Below are positions 45,722 to 55,986 of a stretch of 64,000 bases of DNA, in pieces (positions within the stretch are counted from its first letter, which is position 1; each line of letters starts with the position of its first letter). Origin of the DNA: Pseudomonas syringae (GTDB lineage Bacteria > Pseudomonadota > Gammaproteobacteria > Pseudomonadales > Pseudomonadaceae); contig NZ_JPQU01000028.1 of NCBI RefSeq assembly GCF_000737245.1, positions 1 to 64,000 of the forward strand, in the 5' to 3' direction. The notes under the pieces were generated by a model. The model worked only from the letters and a program-made list of their open reading frames with translations. It searched no databases and had not been told where the DNA came from. A program made the translations under genes and the position numbers.

Positions 45722-46120
45722 TCATTGCGACCGACTAGCGAAAACCTCTTTGGCAGCAAAAAGGCCATTAAGCGCGGCAGGAAAACCCGCATAAACCGCC
45801 ATCTGCATCAGGATCTCTGTGATTTCCTCCTGCGACAGCCCAACATTCAGAGCGGCCTCGATATGCACCTTCAGTTGAGGGGTGGCGGTGCCCATCGCGG
45901 TTAACGCCGCAACCGTCGCAATCTCACGGTCCCTCAGACTCAAACCAGGCCGCGAGTAAATGTCTCCGAAGGGAAACTCGAACAGGTAAGTCGCAAAATC
46001 TGGGGCGATGTTGGCGAGCGCGGCAACGACCTTGTGTCCGGCTTCGCCATCAATTTCAGCGAGTGCGCGCTTACCTCGTTCCAGTCGACTTTCGCCTTCG
46101 TGGGGTAGGTGTCGTGTCAT
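45722..46120 (-). CDS. Carboxymuconolactone decarboxylase-family protein
   Basis: A 132-residue CMD-family protein (alkylhydroperoxidase-D-like helical fold): ALNVGLSQEEITEILMQMAVYAGFPAALNGLFAAKEVF is the family core. The usual AhpD C-x-x-C redox pair is absent, so an AhpD-like peroxidase role is unlikely. It is co-transcribed with, and its first 50 bases overlap, the MerR gene. The full-length start is favoured because the N-terminal RLERGKRALAEIDGEAG aligns with relatives. The substrate is unknown; it need not act in the pca pathway. Confidence 0.88.
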   Translation of the reverse strand: MTRHLPHEGESRLERGKRALAEIDGEAGHKVVAALANIAPDFATYLFEFPFGDIYSRPGLSLRDREIATVAALTAMGTATPQLKVHIEAALNVGLSQEEITEILMQMAVYAGFPAALNGLFAAKEVFASRSQ

Positions 46121-46484
46121 AACTATTTATCCTCTGTGCTTGATCAATGTAACCAGCGATCTTCTTGTCGAGGACGAGCAGGCAGGCGGCGAGCTCGGAC
46201 GCACGGATGCGTACCGACTCGCGATGTTGTTCGAGCATCGCGCAGCGCTCGGCTTCAGTTTCCACACCACGCTCGCGCAAAGTCGCATAGCGCAGCATGT
46301 CTCGGATTGGCATCCCGGTCGTTTTGAGGCGGCCCAGAAACTCAATCCAGATCAAGATCGAGGCGTCATAGTCACGCTGGTTCGAACTGTCACGTTCAGC
46401 ATAGGGAAGTAGCCCGATCCGTTCGTAATAGCGGATCGTGTGAGCTGAAAGTCCCGAACGCTGTGCCAATTCACCTATCTTCAT
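46071..46484 (-). CDS. MerR-family transcriptional regulator
   Basis: A 137-residue MerR regulator: MKIGELAQRSGLSAHTIRYYERIGLLPYAERDSSNQRDYD (HTH and wing, residues 1-45) followed by the dimerisation helix. It lacks the metal-binding cysteines of CueR/MerR. The start at 46484 is the family start. It ends inside the CMD gene (50-base overlap), so the pair is one operon. Its own promoter has the MerR hallmark 19-base spacer covered by a palindrome. Confidence 0.9.
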   Translation of the reverse strand: MKIGELAQRSGLSAHTIRYYERIGLLPYAERDSSNQRDYDASILIWIEFLGRLKTTGMPIRDMLRYATLRERGVETEAERCAMLEQHRESVRIRASELAACLLVLDKKIAGYIDQAQRINSYDTTPTPRRRKSTGTR

Positions 46485-46519
46485 AAGCACCTTCTCATCC
46501 AGACACACAACACGTTACG

Positions 46520-46539
46520 ACTTAGAGCGCACTCTAAGT
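46520..46539 (-). promoter_or_regulatory. MerR-type operator within a 19-bp-spacer promoter
   Basis: ACTTAGAGCGCACTCTAAGT has perfect 8-bp arms around CGCA. On the minus strand TTGACT and TAACGT lie 19 bases apart around it, the elongated spacing activated by MerR proteins. It lies about 35 bases upstream of the MerR gene. Confidence 0.8.
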
Positions 46540-46716
46540 CAAGCGCATTCAAATCACCGCTTCCTATGCAGACGGACTAACCCGCGGACGGTGACAATTG
46601 TCTCCCTCAAGTGGACAGTCAAACCTTTTTCAGGCGCTTTTTCATCTCGAGGCTGAACATTAATCTGAGCCCATGTTGAACGACAGCCACTAACCACTTC
46701 GAAAAAGGATTCCACC

Positions 46717-47343
46717 ATGACTAACGCCACCTACAACCGCCTGAACAAAGACGACGCCGTAGTCCTGATGATCGACCACCAGACAGGTCTGATTTCCCTG
46801 GTGCAAGACTTCAGCCCCAACGAGTTCAAGAACAACGTCCTGGCGCTGGCTGACGTGGCTAAATTCTTCGATCTACCGACCATCCTCACCACCAGTTTCG
46901 AACAAGGCCCGAATGGCCCGCTGGTTCCAGAGCTCAAAGAGATGTTCCCGGACGCGCCGTACATCGCCCGCCCCGGTCAGATCAATGCCTGGGACAACGA
47001 AGATTTCGTCAAAGCGATCAAGGCCACTGGCCGCAAGCAACTGATCATTGCCGGTGTGGTGACGGATGTGTGCGTAGCGTTCCCGACCTTGTCGGCGCTG
47101 GCGGAAGGGTTTGATGTGTTTGTGGTGACCGACTCGTCCGGCACTTTTAACACTGCGGTACAACAAGCAGCCTGGAACCGCATGACCCAAGCTGGCGCGC
47201 AGATGATGAACTGGTTCTCGGTGGCCTGTGAGTTGCAACGCGACTGGCGCAACGATATCGAAGGCCTGGGCAACTTGCTGTCCCAGCGGATTCCGAATTA
47301 CCGCAATCTGATGAACAGCTATTCTGCGTTGACCGCTCGCTGA
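46717..47343 (+). CDS. Isochorismatase-family hydrolase (YcaC-like)
   Basis: A 208-residue cysteine hydrolase of the YcaC type: Asp20 (VVLMIDHQTGL) and Cys119 (GVVTDVCVAF) are the visible catalytic residues, with STFN and QQAAWNRMTQAGAQMMNWFSVACELQRDWR near the C-terminus typical of YcaC. The substrate is not known for this family. Single gene with its own terminator. It is a distant relative of RutB but does not belong to the rut pathway. Confidence 0.92.
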   Translation: MTNATYNRLNKDDAVVLMIDHQTGLISLVQDFSPNEFKNNVLALADVAKFFDLPTILTTSFEQGPNGPLVPELKEMFPDAPYIARPGQINAWDNEDFVKAIKATGRKQLIIAGVVTDVCVAFPTLSALAEGFDVFVVTDSSGTFNTAVQQAAWNRMTQAGAQMMNWFSVACELQRDWRNDIEGLGNLLSQRIPNYRNLMNSYSALTAR

Positions 47344-47365
47344 GAACGGTAACAAGCATCAGTCT

Positions 47366-47390
47366 AAAGGCCCGCATTGCGGGCCTTTTG
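47366..47390 (+). terminator. Rho-independent terminator of the YcaC-like gene
   Basis: AAAGGCCCGC-ATT-GCGGGCCTTT followed by TGC and a second short T-run. Confidence 0.88.
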
Positions 47391-47545
47391 CTTTTGTATG
47401 AACCCGCCCATACAGGACATCCGCCGACGGCATTTGGGCTACCTCACCTCTGAAAAACCGGAAAGGGACTTTTCCATCGCATCGACGTCCAACCCTGAAA
47501 TAGCCTCTGCCTTCAATATCTCGCTGCTTCGGCCAAGGACACCTT

Positions 47546-47986
47546 ATGACCTTTTACATCTTTCTTCTTGCGTGCTGTGCTGCCGCCGCAACGGGCATCA
47601 TCTTCAAACCAGGCGCCTGGTACGAATCACTTCAGAAACCAAGCTTCACTCCACCGAATTGGGCATTTCCGGTAGCCTGGACAACGATCTATCTACTGCT
47701 CGCGTGGGCAGGATATCGTTTGACCCTCCTCCCTGGCAGCGAGACTGTCCTCGCTCTATGGGCGGCGCAAATTGCGCTCAATACCTTGTGGACGCCGGTT
47801 TTTTTTGGAGCGAACAACATCGTCGCTGCGATGGTGATCCTCGCCCTGCTCTGGATAGTTGTGGCCGCAATGGTCGTGATGGCTTTGCAGCTGGACATCG
47901 TGACAGGGCTTATCTTATTCCCGTACCTGCTGTGGCTCTGCGTGGCGGCTGCGCTGAACTTCTCGATCCTGCGTCACAATAAATAA
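47546..47986 (+). CDS. tspO: TspO/MBR-family tryptophan-rich sensory protein
   Basis: A 146-residue membrane protein with five spans and the TspO signature WYESLQKPSFTPPNWAFPVAWTTIYLLLAWAGY, then WAAQIALNTLWTPVFFGANNIVAAMV and LLPYLLW-like FPYLLWLCVAAALNFSIL. Bacterial TspO binds porphyrins and influences tetrapyrrole and stress responses. It stands alone between the YcaC-like gene and tRNA-Ser. Confidence 0.92.
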   Translation: MTFYIFLLACCAAAATGIIFKPGAWYESLQKPSFTPPNWAFPVAWTTIYLLLAWAGYRLTLLPGSETVLALWAAQIALNTLWTPVFFGANNIVAAMVILALLWIVVAAMVVMALQLDIVTGLILFPYLLWLCVAAALNFSILRHNK

Positions 47987-48156
47987 CCTTCGGGGAGAAG
48001 GTAGCCTTGCGTCAGCCTTCTAGCCACGTGCACGGAGAGCGCAGGAGGCAGTGAAGAGAGAGGGAGATATGAACCTGGGTCGGTAGCCACCAAAAACAAG
48101 GAGAGTTGCGGACTTTTTGTCTCAAGTTCGTAGCTGGTTGCCACCAAACCCCAAAA

Positions 48157-48190
48157 ACGACAAAGCCCTGAAAAATCAGGGCTTTGTCGT
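48157..48190 (-). terminator. Terminator of tRNA-Ser
   Basis: ACGACAAAGCCCTGA-AAAA-TCAGGGCTTTGTCGT, a perfect 15-bp stem; on the minus strand it is followed by TTTTTGG. It lies nine bases beyond the 3' end of the tRNA. Confidence 0.9.
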
Positions 48191-48198
48191 ATCTAAGA

Positions 48199-48286
48199 TG
48201 GCGGAAGCATAGAGATTCGAACTCTAGGACCTGTTACAGTCGGCAGTTTTCAAGACTGCTGCCTTAAACCACTCGGCCATACTTCC
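48199..48286 (-). tRNA. tRNA-Ser (anticodon UGA)
   Basis: An 88-base class II tRNA on the minus strand: it begins GGAAGTATGGCCGAGTGG, has the anticodon loop CTTGAAA (anticodon TGA, complementary to + strand 48250-48252), a long variable arm, the T-loop GTTCGAATC, and ends with encoded CCA. A strong terminator follows. Confidence 0.96.
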
Positions 48287-48408
48287 GTTTGCATTGCGGG
48301 CGCCATAATACCGGAATGAAACACGCTGTCAAACTCTCTGGGTGGCTGATTGCAGAGCGTCTGTTATGATCTTTGCAACTCAACATTTCAACCACTAGGA
48401 GTTTCGCC

Positions 48409-49080
48409 ATGCGCGAACAGGATTACGCAGTTAATAACGGCGTGCAGGCCGATCAGCTAGAGGTTAGCCGCGTCCTGCGCAACACTTACGGTCTTCTGGC
48501 CCTGACCCTGGCGTTCAGCGGCGTGATGGCTTACGTCTCTCAGCAAATGCGCGTCGGCTACCCGAACATTTTCGTCGTGCTGATCGGTTTCTACGGTCTG
48601 TTCTTCCTCACCAACAAACTGCGCGATTCGGCGTGGGGTCTGGTGTCGGCTTTTGCACTGACCGGTTTCATGGGCTTTTTGCTCGGCCCGATCCTCAATC
48701 GCTACCTGGGCATGCAAGGCGGCGCTGAAGTTGTAAGCTCGGCCTTCGCGATGACTGCGCTGGTGTTCGGTGGCCTGTCGGCCTACGTGCTGATTACCCG
48801 CAAGGACATGAGTTTCCTCGGCGGCTTCATCACCGCAGGTTTCTTCGTCCTGCTGGCCGCTGTTCTGGCGAGCATGTTCTTCCAGATCAGCGGTCTACAA
48901 TTGGCCATCAGCGCAGGTTTCGTGCTGTTCTCGTCGGTCTGCATTCTGTTCCAGACCAGCGCGATCATTCACGGTGGTGAGCGCAACTACATCATGGCAA
49001 CCATCAGCCTGTATGTGTCGATCTATAACCTGTTCATCAGCCTGTTGCAGATCTTTGGCATCATGAGCCGTGACGACTGA
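48409..49080 (+). CDS. BAX inhibitor-1/YccA-family membrane protein
   Basis: A 223-residue inner-membrane protein with seven predicted spans, of the YbhL/YccA (Bax inhibitor-1) family: VLRNTYGLLALTLAFSGVMAYVSQQM at the start and SLYVSIYNLFISLLQIFGI near the end. YccA interacts with the FtsH protease in E. coli; others are calcium-leak channels. The ATG at 48409 is preceded by AGGAG and is chosen over the longer frame from 48373. Confidence 0.92.
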   Translation: MREQDYAVNNGVQADQLEVSRVLRNTYGLLALTLAFSGVMAYVSQQMRVGYPNIFVVLIGFYGLFFLTNKLRDSAWGLVSAFALTGFMGFLLGPILNRYLGMQGGAEVVSSAFAMTALVFGGLSAYVLITRKDMSFLGGFITAGFFVLLAAVLASMFFQISGLQLAISAGFVLFSSVCILFQTSAIIHGGERNYIMATISLYVSIYNLFISLLQIFGIMSRDD

Positions 49081-49099
49081 TCATCAGCTACGTTTCAAC

Positions 49100-49124
49100 A
49101 AAAAGCCCGCTAAGCGGGCTTTTT
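49100..49124 (+). terminator. Rho-independent terminator of the BI-1 gene
   Basis: AAAAAGCCCGC-TAA-GCGGGCTTTTT, 20 bases after the stop codon. Confidence 0.9.
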
Positions 49125-49181
49125 GCTGTCTATAGCTTTTGAATTCTTTATCATTGCCAGAGTTTTTCTGAAGAGCAGCCC

Positions 49182-49574
49182 ATGAAGTTTGCCATTGCCG
49201 TGTTTTCCGCTGCCCATGCTCCCTCCTCGCGTCGGGCGCTCCTGTTCGCTCAGGCGGTTCTGGCTGGCGGTCATGAAATCGTGCGTCTTTTTTTCTATCA
49301 GGATGGCGTGCATAGCGCTTCGGCCAATGTGGTTGTGCCTCAGGATGAACAGGACATTGCCGCTCAATGGCAGGACTTGGTCAGCACTCATCAGCTCGAT
49401 GGAGTCGTCTGCATTGCCGCAGCCTTGCGCCGTGGTGTGCTGAACGAAGAAGAAGCGCTGCGTTATCAAAAGCCAGCCGCCAACCTTTCAGGCTCCTGGG
49501 AGCTGTCCGGGCTGGGCCAGCTGCACGACGCCGCACAGTCGGCCGACCGTCTTATCTGCTTTGGGGGGCAATGA
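49182..49574 (+). CDS. tusD: Sulfur transfer protein TusD
   Basis: DsrE-family subunit (130 residues) of the TusBCD relay that passes persulfide sulfur from TusA to TusE for 2-thiolation of tRNA wobble uridine by MnmA. The conserved active cysteine is Cys77 (GVVCIAAALRRGV). It is first in tusD-tusC-tusB-tusE with touching or overlapping ends. Confidence 0.95.
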   Translation: MKFAIAVFSAAHAPSSRRALLFAQAVLAGGHEIVRLFFYQDGVHSASANVVVPQDEQDIAAQWQDLVSTHQLDGVVCIAAALRRGVLNEEEALRYQKPAANLSGSWELSGLGQLHDAAQSADRLICFGGQ

Positions 49575-49575
49575 A

Positions 49576-49938
49576 ATGGCCAAATCACTGCTCGTGATCA
49601 GTCGCCAGGCGCCCTGGTCCGGTTTGAGCGCGAGGGAAGCACTGGACATCGTACTGGCCGGCGGCGCTTTCGATCTGCCGATCGGCCTGCTGTTCATGGA
49701 TGATGGCGTGTTTCAGCTCTCGCAATCGCAAGTCCCTGCGGCGCTGCTTCAGAAAGACCTGACCGCGAATCTCAAGGCTCTGGAGATGTTTGGTGTTGAG
49801 GATGTCTACGCTTGCGGAAAAAGCCTCGCGGAGCGTGGGATGTTTCCTGACAACCTGAATATCGATATCAAACAGCTCCCCCAGGAGCAGGATATTTCTG
49901 AACTCATTGACCGTTACGACCACGTGATCACACTCTAA
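49576..49938 (+). CDS. tusC: Sulfur transfer complex subunit TusC
   Basis: A 120-residue DsrF-family protein (MAKSLLVISRQAPWSGLSAREALDIVLAGGAFDLPIGLLFMDDGVFQL), structural partner of TusD and TusB in the hexamer. The start at 49576 lies directly after the tusD stop; the upstream in-frame ATG at 49561 would overlap it. Confidence 0.94.
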   Translation: MAKSLLVISRQAPWSGLSAREALDIVLAGGAFDLPIGLLFMDDGVFQLSQSQVPAALLQKDLTANLKALEMFGVEDVYACGKSLAERGMFPDNLNIDIKQLPQEQDISELIDRYDHVITL

Positions 49939-50237
49939 TGGCGACCTTGCACGTTCTCTCCCACTCCCCTTTTGCTGACAGCCGCCTGACCAGCTGCCTG
50001 CGCCTCCTCGGCAGCAAAGATGCCCTGTTGCTATGTGGCGACGCTACCTACGCACTGACTCAAGCGACAGCGCCTTTGCAGGCATTGCAAAGCCGCGTCG
50101 GTGCGTTTGAGCTATTTGCGATGCAAGAGGATGTCCTGGCCCGTAACCTGACCATCCCCGCTTGGGTCAAATGCGTGGGTTACCCGGAGTTCGTCGAGCT
50201 CTCGATTCGTTATGACAGGGTCAATACGTGGTTATGA
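49938..50237 (+). CDS. tusB: Sulfur transfer complex subunit TusB
   Basis: A 99-residue DsrH-family protein (MATLHVLSHSPFADSRLTSCLRLLGSKDALLLCGDATYAL ... CVGYPEFVELSIRYDRVNTWL). Its start shares a base with the tusC stop, and its stop overlaps the tusE start by four bases. Confidence 0.94.
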   Translation: MATLHVLSHSPFADSRLTSCLRLLGSKDALLLCGDATYALTQATAPLQALQSRVGAFELFAMQEDVLARNLTIPAWVKCVGYPEFVELSIRYDRVNTWL

Positions 50238-50569
50238 AACACCTGAACGTCGAAGGACGCAGCATTGCTTTGGATAAAGAAGGCTTCCTCAAGGATCTTC
50301 AAGACTGGTCCTTGCCTGTTGCTTATGCGCTTTCAGCTGAAGAAGGCATCGAATTGACACCGGATCACGTCGAGATCCTGCACACATTGCGCGACTTCTA
50401 CACTGAGTTTCAGCTGTCCCCCGCTACCCGGCCGCTGATCAAATACACGGCACTGAAGCTCGGCCCGGACAAGGGCAACAGCATGCACCTCAACCGCCTG
50501 TTCAACGGCACTCCCGCCAAACTCGCCGCCAAGCTGGCGGGCCTGCCCAAGCCGACCAATTGCATATGA
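50234..50569 (+). CDS. tusE: Sulfur carrier protein TusE (DsrC family)
   Basis: A 111-residue DsrC-family protein accepting sulfur from TusD and delivering it to MnmA. The conserved C-terminal arm ends LPKPTNCI with the penultimate cysteine that carries the persulfide. The ATG at 50234 overlaps the tusB stop (ATGA) and is preferred to the GTG at 50228. Confidence 0.95.
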   Translation: MKHLNVEGRSIALDKEGFLKDLQDWSLPVAYALSAEEGIELTPDHVEILHTLRDFYTEFQLSPATRPLIKYTALKLGPDKGNSMHLNRLFNGTPAKLAAKLAGLPKPTNCI

Positions 50570-51567
50570 ACGAATACGCCCCTCTTGTCACTGAAACGCC
50601 CGCTGAGCATCCGTTTGCGCAGTTCGTCCGCATTCTGGGCAAAGGCAAACGAGGCGCCCGCAATCTGACCCGTGACGAAGCTCGGGAAGCTATGGGCATG
50701 CTCATCGACGAGAAGGTCGAAGACACTCAACTGGGCGCGTTCCTGATGTTGTTGCGCCACAAGGAAGAAAGCGCCGAGGAGCTGGCGGGCTTCGCTGAAG
50801 CGGTGCGCGAGCGTTTGAATGCACCGCGACTGAAGGTCGATATTGACTGGCCGACCTATGCCGGCAAGAAGCGGCATCTGCCGTGGTATCTGCTGGCCGC
50901 TAAATGCCTCGCGCAAAACGGCGTGAAAGTGTTGATGCATGGCGGTGGTGCGCACACCGCCGGGCGTCTGTACAGCGAGCAGTTGCTTGGACTGCTGGGC
51001 ATCCCGCTATGCCGCGACTGGCAGGCAGTAGAGGAAGCTCTGGACCAGCAAAACCTGGCGTTCATTCCACTGGGGGACTGGGCCCCCCAGTTGCAGCGCA
51101 TGATCGACCTGCGCAACACCTTGGGCCTGCGCTCGCCGATCCATTCCCTGGCGAGGATTCTCAACCCTTTGAATGCCCGCTGCGGATTGCAGAGCATCTT
51201 CCACCCTGGCTATCAGGGCGTGCACCGTGACGCCAGCGGCTTGCTGGGCAACCACACCATAGTGATCAAGGGTGACGGTGGCGAAGTCGAGATCAATCCG
51301 GACACCATCAGCCATCTTTATGGCACCACAGACGGCCTGCCCTGGGATGAAGAATGGCCAGCCCTGTCTGATCGTCGCCATGTGAAACCGGCGACCCTCG
51401 ATCCTCAGCAGCTCATCGGCTTGTGGAAAGGTGAAATCGAAGACAGTTATCCGCAGTTGGCGTTGATTTCTACCATGGCGCTTGCCTTACGAGGCCTTGG
51501 AATGCCCCGAGCAGAGGCGTTCGAGCAAGCCGAGCAGTTCTGGAAAAATCGAAACACATCGATTTAA
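50566..51567 (+). CDS. ybiB: YbiB/TrpD2-type glycosyltransferase-family protein
   Basis: A 333-residue protein with the anthranilate phosphoribosyltransferase fold, of the TrpD2/YbiB branch. The N-terminal helical domain reads NLTRDEAREAMGMLIDEKVEDTQLGAFLMLLRHKEESAEELAGF; the glycine-rich phosphate loop reads MHGGGAHTAGR. YbiB binds nucleic acids without known transferase activity in E. coli. The start overlaps the tusE stop by four bases, so it belongs to the tus operon. Confidence 0.88.
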   Translation: MNEYAPLVTETPAEHPFAQFVRILGKGKRGARNLTRDEAREAMGMLIDEKVEDTQLGAFLMLLRHKEESAEELAGFAEAVRERLNAPRLKVDIDWPTYAGKKRHLPWYLLAAKCLAQNGVKVLMHGGGAHTAGRLYSEQLLGLLGIPLCRDWQAVEEALDQQNLAFIPLGDWAPQLQRMIDLRNTLGLRSPIHSLARILNPLNARCGLQSIFHPGYQGVHRDASGLLGNHTIVIKGDGGEVEINPDTISHLYGTTDGLPWDEEWPALSDRRHVKPATLDPQQLIGLWKGEIEDSYPQLALISTMALALRGLGMPRAEAFEQAEQFWKNRNTSI

Positions 51568-51663
51568 TTGATTGTTACCCCTCAACCTTTGCGCTATTTG
51601 TTCGAACGAATCGGCTTAGACTCTTCTCCAAAGCACGTATACACATACTTTCTGGAGTCGAAT

Positions 51664-52671
51664 ATGGGCCTTTTGGTCGAAGGGCGCTGGCATGACCAGT
51701 GGTACGAAAGCAGCAAGGATGGGGCGTTTCAGCGCGAGCAGGCACAGCGCCGCAACTGGATCACCGCTGACGGAAAGCCAGGCCCTTCGGGTGAAGGCGG
51801 TTTCAAAGCCGAAGCGGGCCGTTACCACTTGTATGTTTCCCTGGCCTGCCCATGGGCCCACCGCACACTTATCTACCGCAAACTCAAAGGCCTCGAAAGC
51901 CTGATTGATGTGTCCGTGGTCAGTTGGCTGATGCGCGAGAACGGCTGGACCTTCGATGCCGAAAAAGGCTCAAGTGGCGATCCGCTGGATAACCATCAGT
52001 TTCTGTATCAGCGCTATCTGGCTGACACTGCCGACTACACCGGTCGTGTAACCGTGCCCCTGCTGTGGGACAAGAAACTGCAACGCATCGTCAGCAATGA
52101 ATCAGCGGAGATTATCCGCATGTTCAACAGTGCCTTTGACGGGCTGACTGGCAATACTCTGGACCTCTATCCGGAGGCCCAACAGTCAGCCATCAATGAA
52201 CTCAATGATCGTATCTATCCTGCGGTGAACAACGGCGTTTACCGCGCCGGTTTCGCGACCTCTCAGGGCGCGTACGAGCAAGCGTTCGACGATGTCTTTG
52301 CCGAATTGGACGCGCTGGAAAAACGGCTGGGCGAGAATCGCTACCTGACTGGCGAATACCTGACCGAAGCTGATATTCGGCTGTTCACCACGATCGTGCG
52401 CTTTGATCCGGTTTACCACGGGCACTTCAAGTGCAATCTGCGCCGGATCTCGGACTACCCGAACCTGAGCAATTGGATGCTGGAGTTGTATCAGTGGCCC
52501 GGCATCACCGAGACGGTGGATTTCGAACACATCAAGCAGCATTACTACGCCAGCCACGCGACCATCAACCCGACGGGCATCGTGCCTAAAGGGCCGCTGC
52601 AAGTATTGGACAGAGCTCATGATCGCCAGCGGCTGACTGGCCGGGGCATCTGGATCAAGACCGGAGAGTAA
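51664..52671 (+). CDS. Glutathionyl-hydroquinone reductase (Xi-class GST, YqjG-like)
   Basis: A 335-residue Xi-class glutathione transferase that reduces glutathionyl-hydroquinones. The catalytic cysteine is Cys62 in YVSLACPWAHRTLI; the C-terminal domain contains the family's TEADIRLFTTIVRFDPVYHGHFKCNLRRISDYPNL. The start at 51664 (MGLLVEGRWHDQWY) is typical; the frame from 51568 begins right after the ybiB stop but its first residues are not conserved. Quinone detoxification fits an organism handling aromatic acids. Confidence 0.92.
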   Translation: MGLLVEGRWHDQWYESSKDGAFQREQAQRRNWITADGKPGPSGEGGFKAEAGRYHLYVSLACPWAHRTLIYRKLKGLESLIDVSVVSWLMRENGWTFDAEKGSSGDPLDNHQFLYQRYLADTADYTGRVTVPLLWDKKLQRIVSNESAEIIRMFNSAFDGLTGNTLDLYPEAQQSAINELNDRIYPAVNNGVYRAGFATSQGAYEQAFDDVFAELDALEKRLGENRYLTGEYLTEADIRLFTTIVRFDPVYHGHFKCNLRRISDYPNLSNWMLELYQWPGITETVDFEHIKQHYYASHATINPTGIVPKGPLQVLDRAHDRQRLTGRGIWIKTGE

Positions 52672-52680
52672 GCGAGCTTT

Positions 52681-52737
52681 AAAAAACGCCGGACTGACTA
52701 GAAGCGCTCTAACGAGAGCTCCAGGCAGTCCGGCGTT
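52681..52737 (-). terminator. Candidate terminator for cysG transcripts
   Basis: AACGCCGGACTG (52685-52696) pairs with CAGTCCGGCGTT (52726-52737) and encloses a smaller GCTCT/AGAGC stem. On the minus strand a T-run follows, so it best fits the end of the leftward serS-cysG transcript. Confidence 0.6.
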
Positions 52738-52756
52738 ATGCCGTCTGAAACAGATA

Positions 52757-52845
52757 CCTGGAGCGAGCTTGCTCGCGATGGGGCTTATCTGCGGAAAAAT
52801 CATCCACTGACATGCCGCCATCGCGAGCAAGCTCGCTCCTACAGG
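52757..52845. repeat. REP-type inverted repeat
   Basis: CTGGAGCGAGCTTGCTCGCG on the left pairs with CGCGAGCAAGCTCGCTCC on the right. It lies between the convergent ends of the glutathionyl-hydroquinone reductase gene and cysG. Confidence 0.82.
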
Positions 52846-52919
52846 GTCCCGCGTTTGCGGCGCAACAGCGCAAGGTCTGAACGGGGGCGCGCCTACAAAG
52901 GCCCAAGAATACTGGCTGA

Positions 52920-54314
52920 TCAGACCGTTGCCTGAGCGCCTTCGAACCAGGCCAGTTTTTCACGCAACTTCACGACTTCGCCGACAATCACCAGCGTTGG
53001 AGCATGAACTTCGTGCTCGGCCACCATCTGCGGCAGATCGGCCAAAGTCCCGGTAAACACCCGCTGACTGGACGTGGTGCCCTGCTGGATCAGCGCCGCT
53101 GGGGTGTCCGCGGATCGACCGTGCTTGATCAACTGTTCGCAGATGACCGGTAGTCCGATCAAACCCATGTAAAACACCAGGGTCTGGGCAGGTGCCACCA
53201 AGTCATTCCACGGCAGATTAGTGGTGCCGTCTTTCAAGTGCCCGGTGATGAAGCGTACCGATTGGGCATGATCACGATGGGTCAGCGGAATACCCGCGTA
53301 AGCGGCGCAACCACTTGCAGCGGTAATCCCGGGTACGACTTGAAACGGAATACCGTGGGCAGCCAGCTCTTCGATCTCTTCACCGCCACGACCAAAGATG
53401 AACGGGTCACCGCCCTTGAGTCGTAAAACACGCTTGCCTTGCTTGGCCAGATCAACCAGTTGCTGGTTGATCTGATCCTGAGGCAGCGCGTGTTCAGCCC
53501 GTCGCTTGCCCACGTAAATCCGCTCGGCATCACGACGGCAAAGGTCGAGAATCGTTGGCGCAACCAGGCGATCGTATAACACCACGTCGGCTTGCTGCAT
53601 CAGGCGCAATGCGCGGAAGGTCAGCAGGTCTGGATCACCCGGCCCCGCGCCAACCAGATAAACCTCGCCCGGCGCATGGGGTGCGTTGCCTGCGATCTTG
53701 GCAATCAGCAGGCGCTCAGCTTCGCCACCCTGCCCTGCCAACTGACGGTCAGCAATAGGCCCCTGGAAAACCTCCTCCCAGAACGCGCGACGCTGAGTCA
53801 CGTCGGGGAACAAGTTCTTCACCTGTGTACGAAAGCGCGCCGCCAGGCCAGCTAGCTGGCCGTAAGTCGACGGGATCCAGGTTTCCAGCTTGGCCCGAAT
53901 CAGCCGCGCCAGAACCGGAGCGTCGCCGCCGCTGGAAACCGCGATCACCAGAGGCGAGCGGTCGACAATGGCCGGGAAGATCACGCTGCACAGCGCTGGC
54001 GCGTCCACGACATTGACCGGTACACAGCGCTGCTTGGCATCCTGAGACACTTGAGCGTTGAGCGGCTCGTCATCAGTTGCGGCAATTATCAGCACGCAAT
54101 CATCCAGATCACTGACGCTGTAACCGCGCAGGATCATCTGGCCACCGCTTTTCTCGATCAACTCGCGCAGCTGTGACTCGATCTCGGGGGCAACCACCCG
54201 CAGGATCGCACCAGCTTCAGCGATCAGGCGGGATTTGCGCAACGCGATCTCACCACCGCCCACGACCAGCACTTGGCTGCCCCGCAGGTTATGAAACAGC
54301 GGCAGAAATTCCAT
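52920..54314 (-). CDS. cysG: Siroheme synthase (multifunctional CysG)
   Basis: A 464-residue trifunctional enzyme. The N-terminal Rossmann domain (residues 1 to about 150; [21 protein letters not shown]) is the precorrin-2 dehydrogenase/sirohydrochlorin ferrochelatase. The C-terminal domain (about 215-460; [34 protein letters not shown]) is uroporphyrinogen-III methyltransferase. Siroheme serves sulfite and nitrite reductases. The ATG directly follows the serS stop with no gap, so the two are coupled. Confidence 0.97.
   Translation of the reverse strand: MEFLPLFHNLRGSQVLVVGGGEIALRKSRLIAEAGAILRVVAPEIESQLRELIEKSGGQMILRGYSVSDLDDCVLIIAATDDEPLNAQVSQDAKQRCVPVNVVDAPALCSVIFPAIVDRSPLVIAVSSGGDAPVLARLIRAKLETWIPSTYGQLAGLAARFRTQVKNLFPDVTQRRAFWEEVFQGPIADRQLAGQGGEAERLLIAKIAGNAPHAPGEVYLVGAGPGDPDLLTFRALRLMQQADVVLYDRLVAPTILDLCRRDAERIYVGKRRAEHALPQDQINQQLVDLAKQGKRVLRLKGGDPFIFGRGGEEIEELAAHGIPFQVVPGITAASGCAAYAGIPLTHRDHAQSVRFITGHLKDGTTNLPWNDLVAPAQTLVFYMGLIGLPVICEQLIKHGRSADTPAALIQQGTTSSQRVFTGTLADLPQMVAEHEVHAPTLVIVGEVVKLREKLAWFEGAQATV

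Positions 54315-55985
<1,671 letters not shown>

Positions 55986-55986
<1 letters not shown>

Noticed and set aside
46717..47343. YcaC-like hydrolase as a second RutB
   Set aside because: Same superfamily, but it has YcaC-specific sequence and no rut genes nearby; the true RutB is at 23138.
48157..48286. tRNA-Ser as an integration site for a genomic island
   Set aside because: No integrase, no repeat of the tRNA 3' end and no island-like genes occur on either side; the tRNA is followed by its own terminator.
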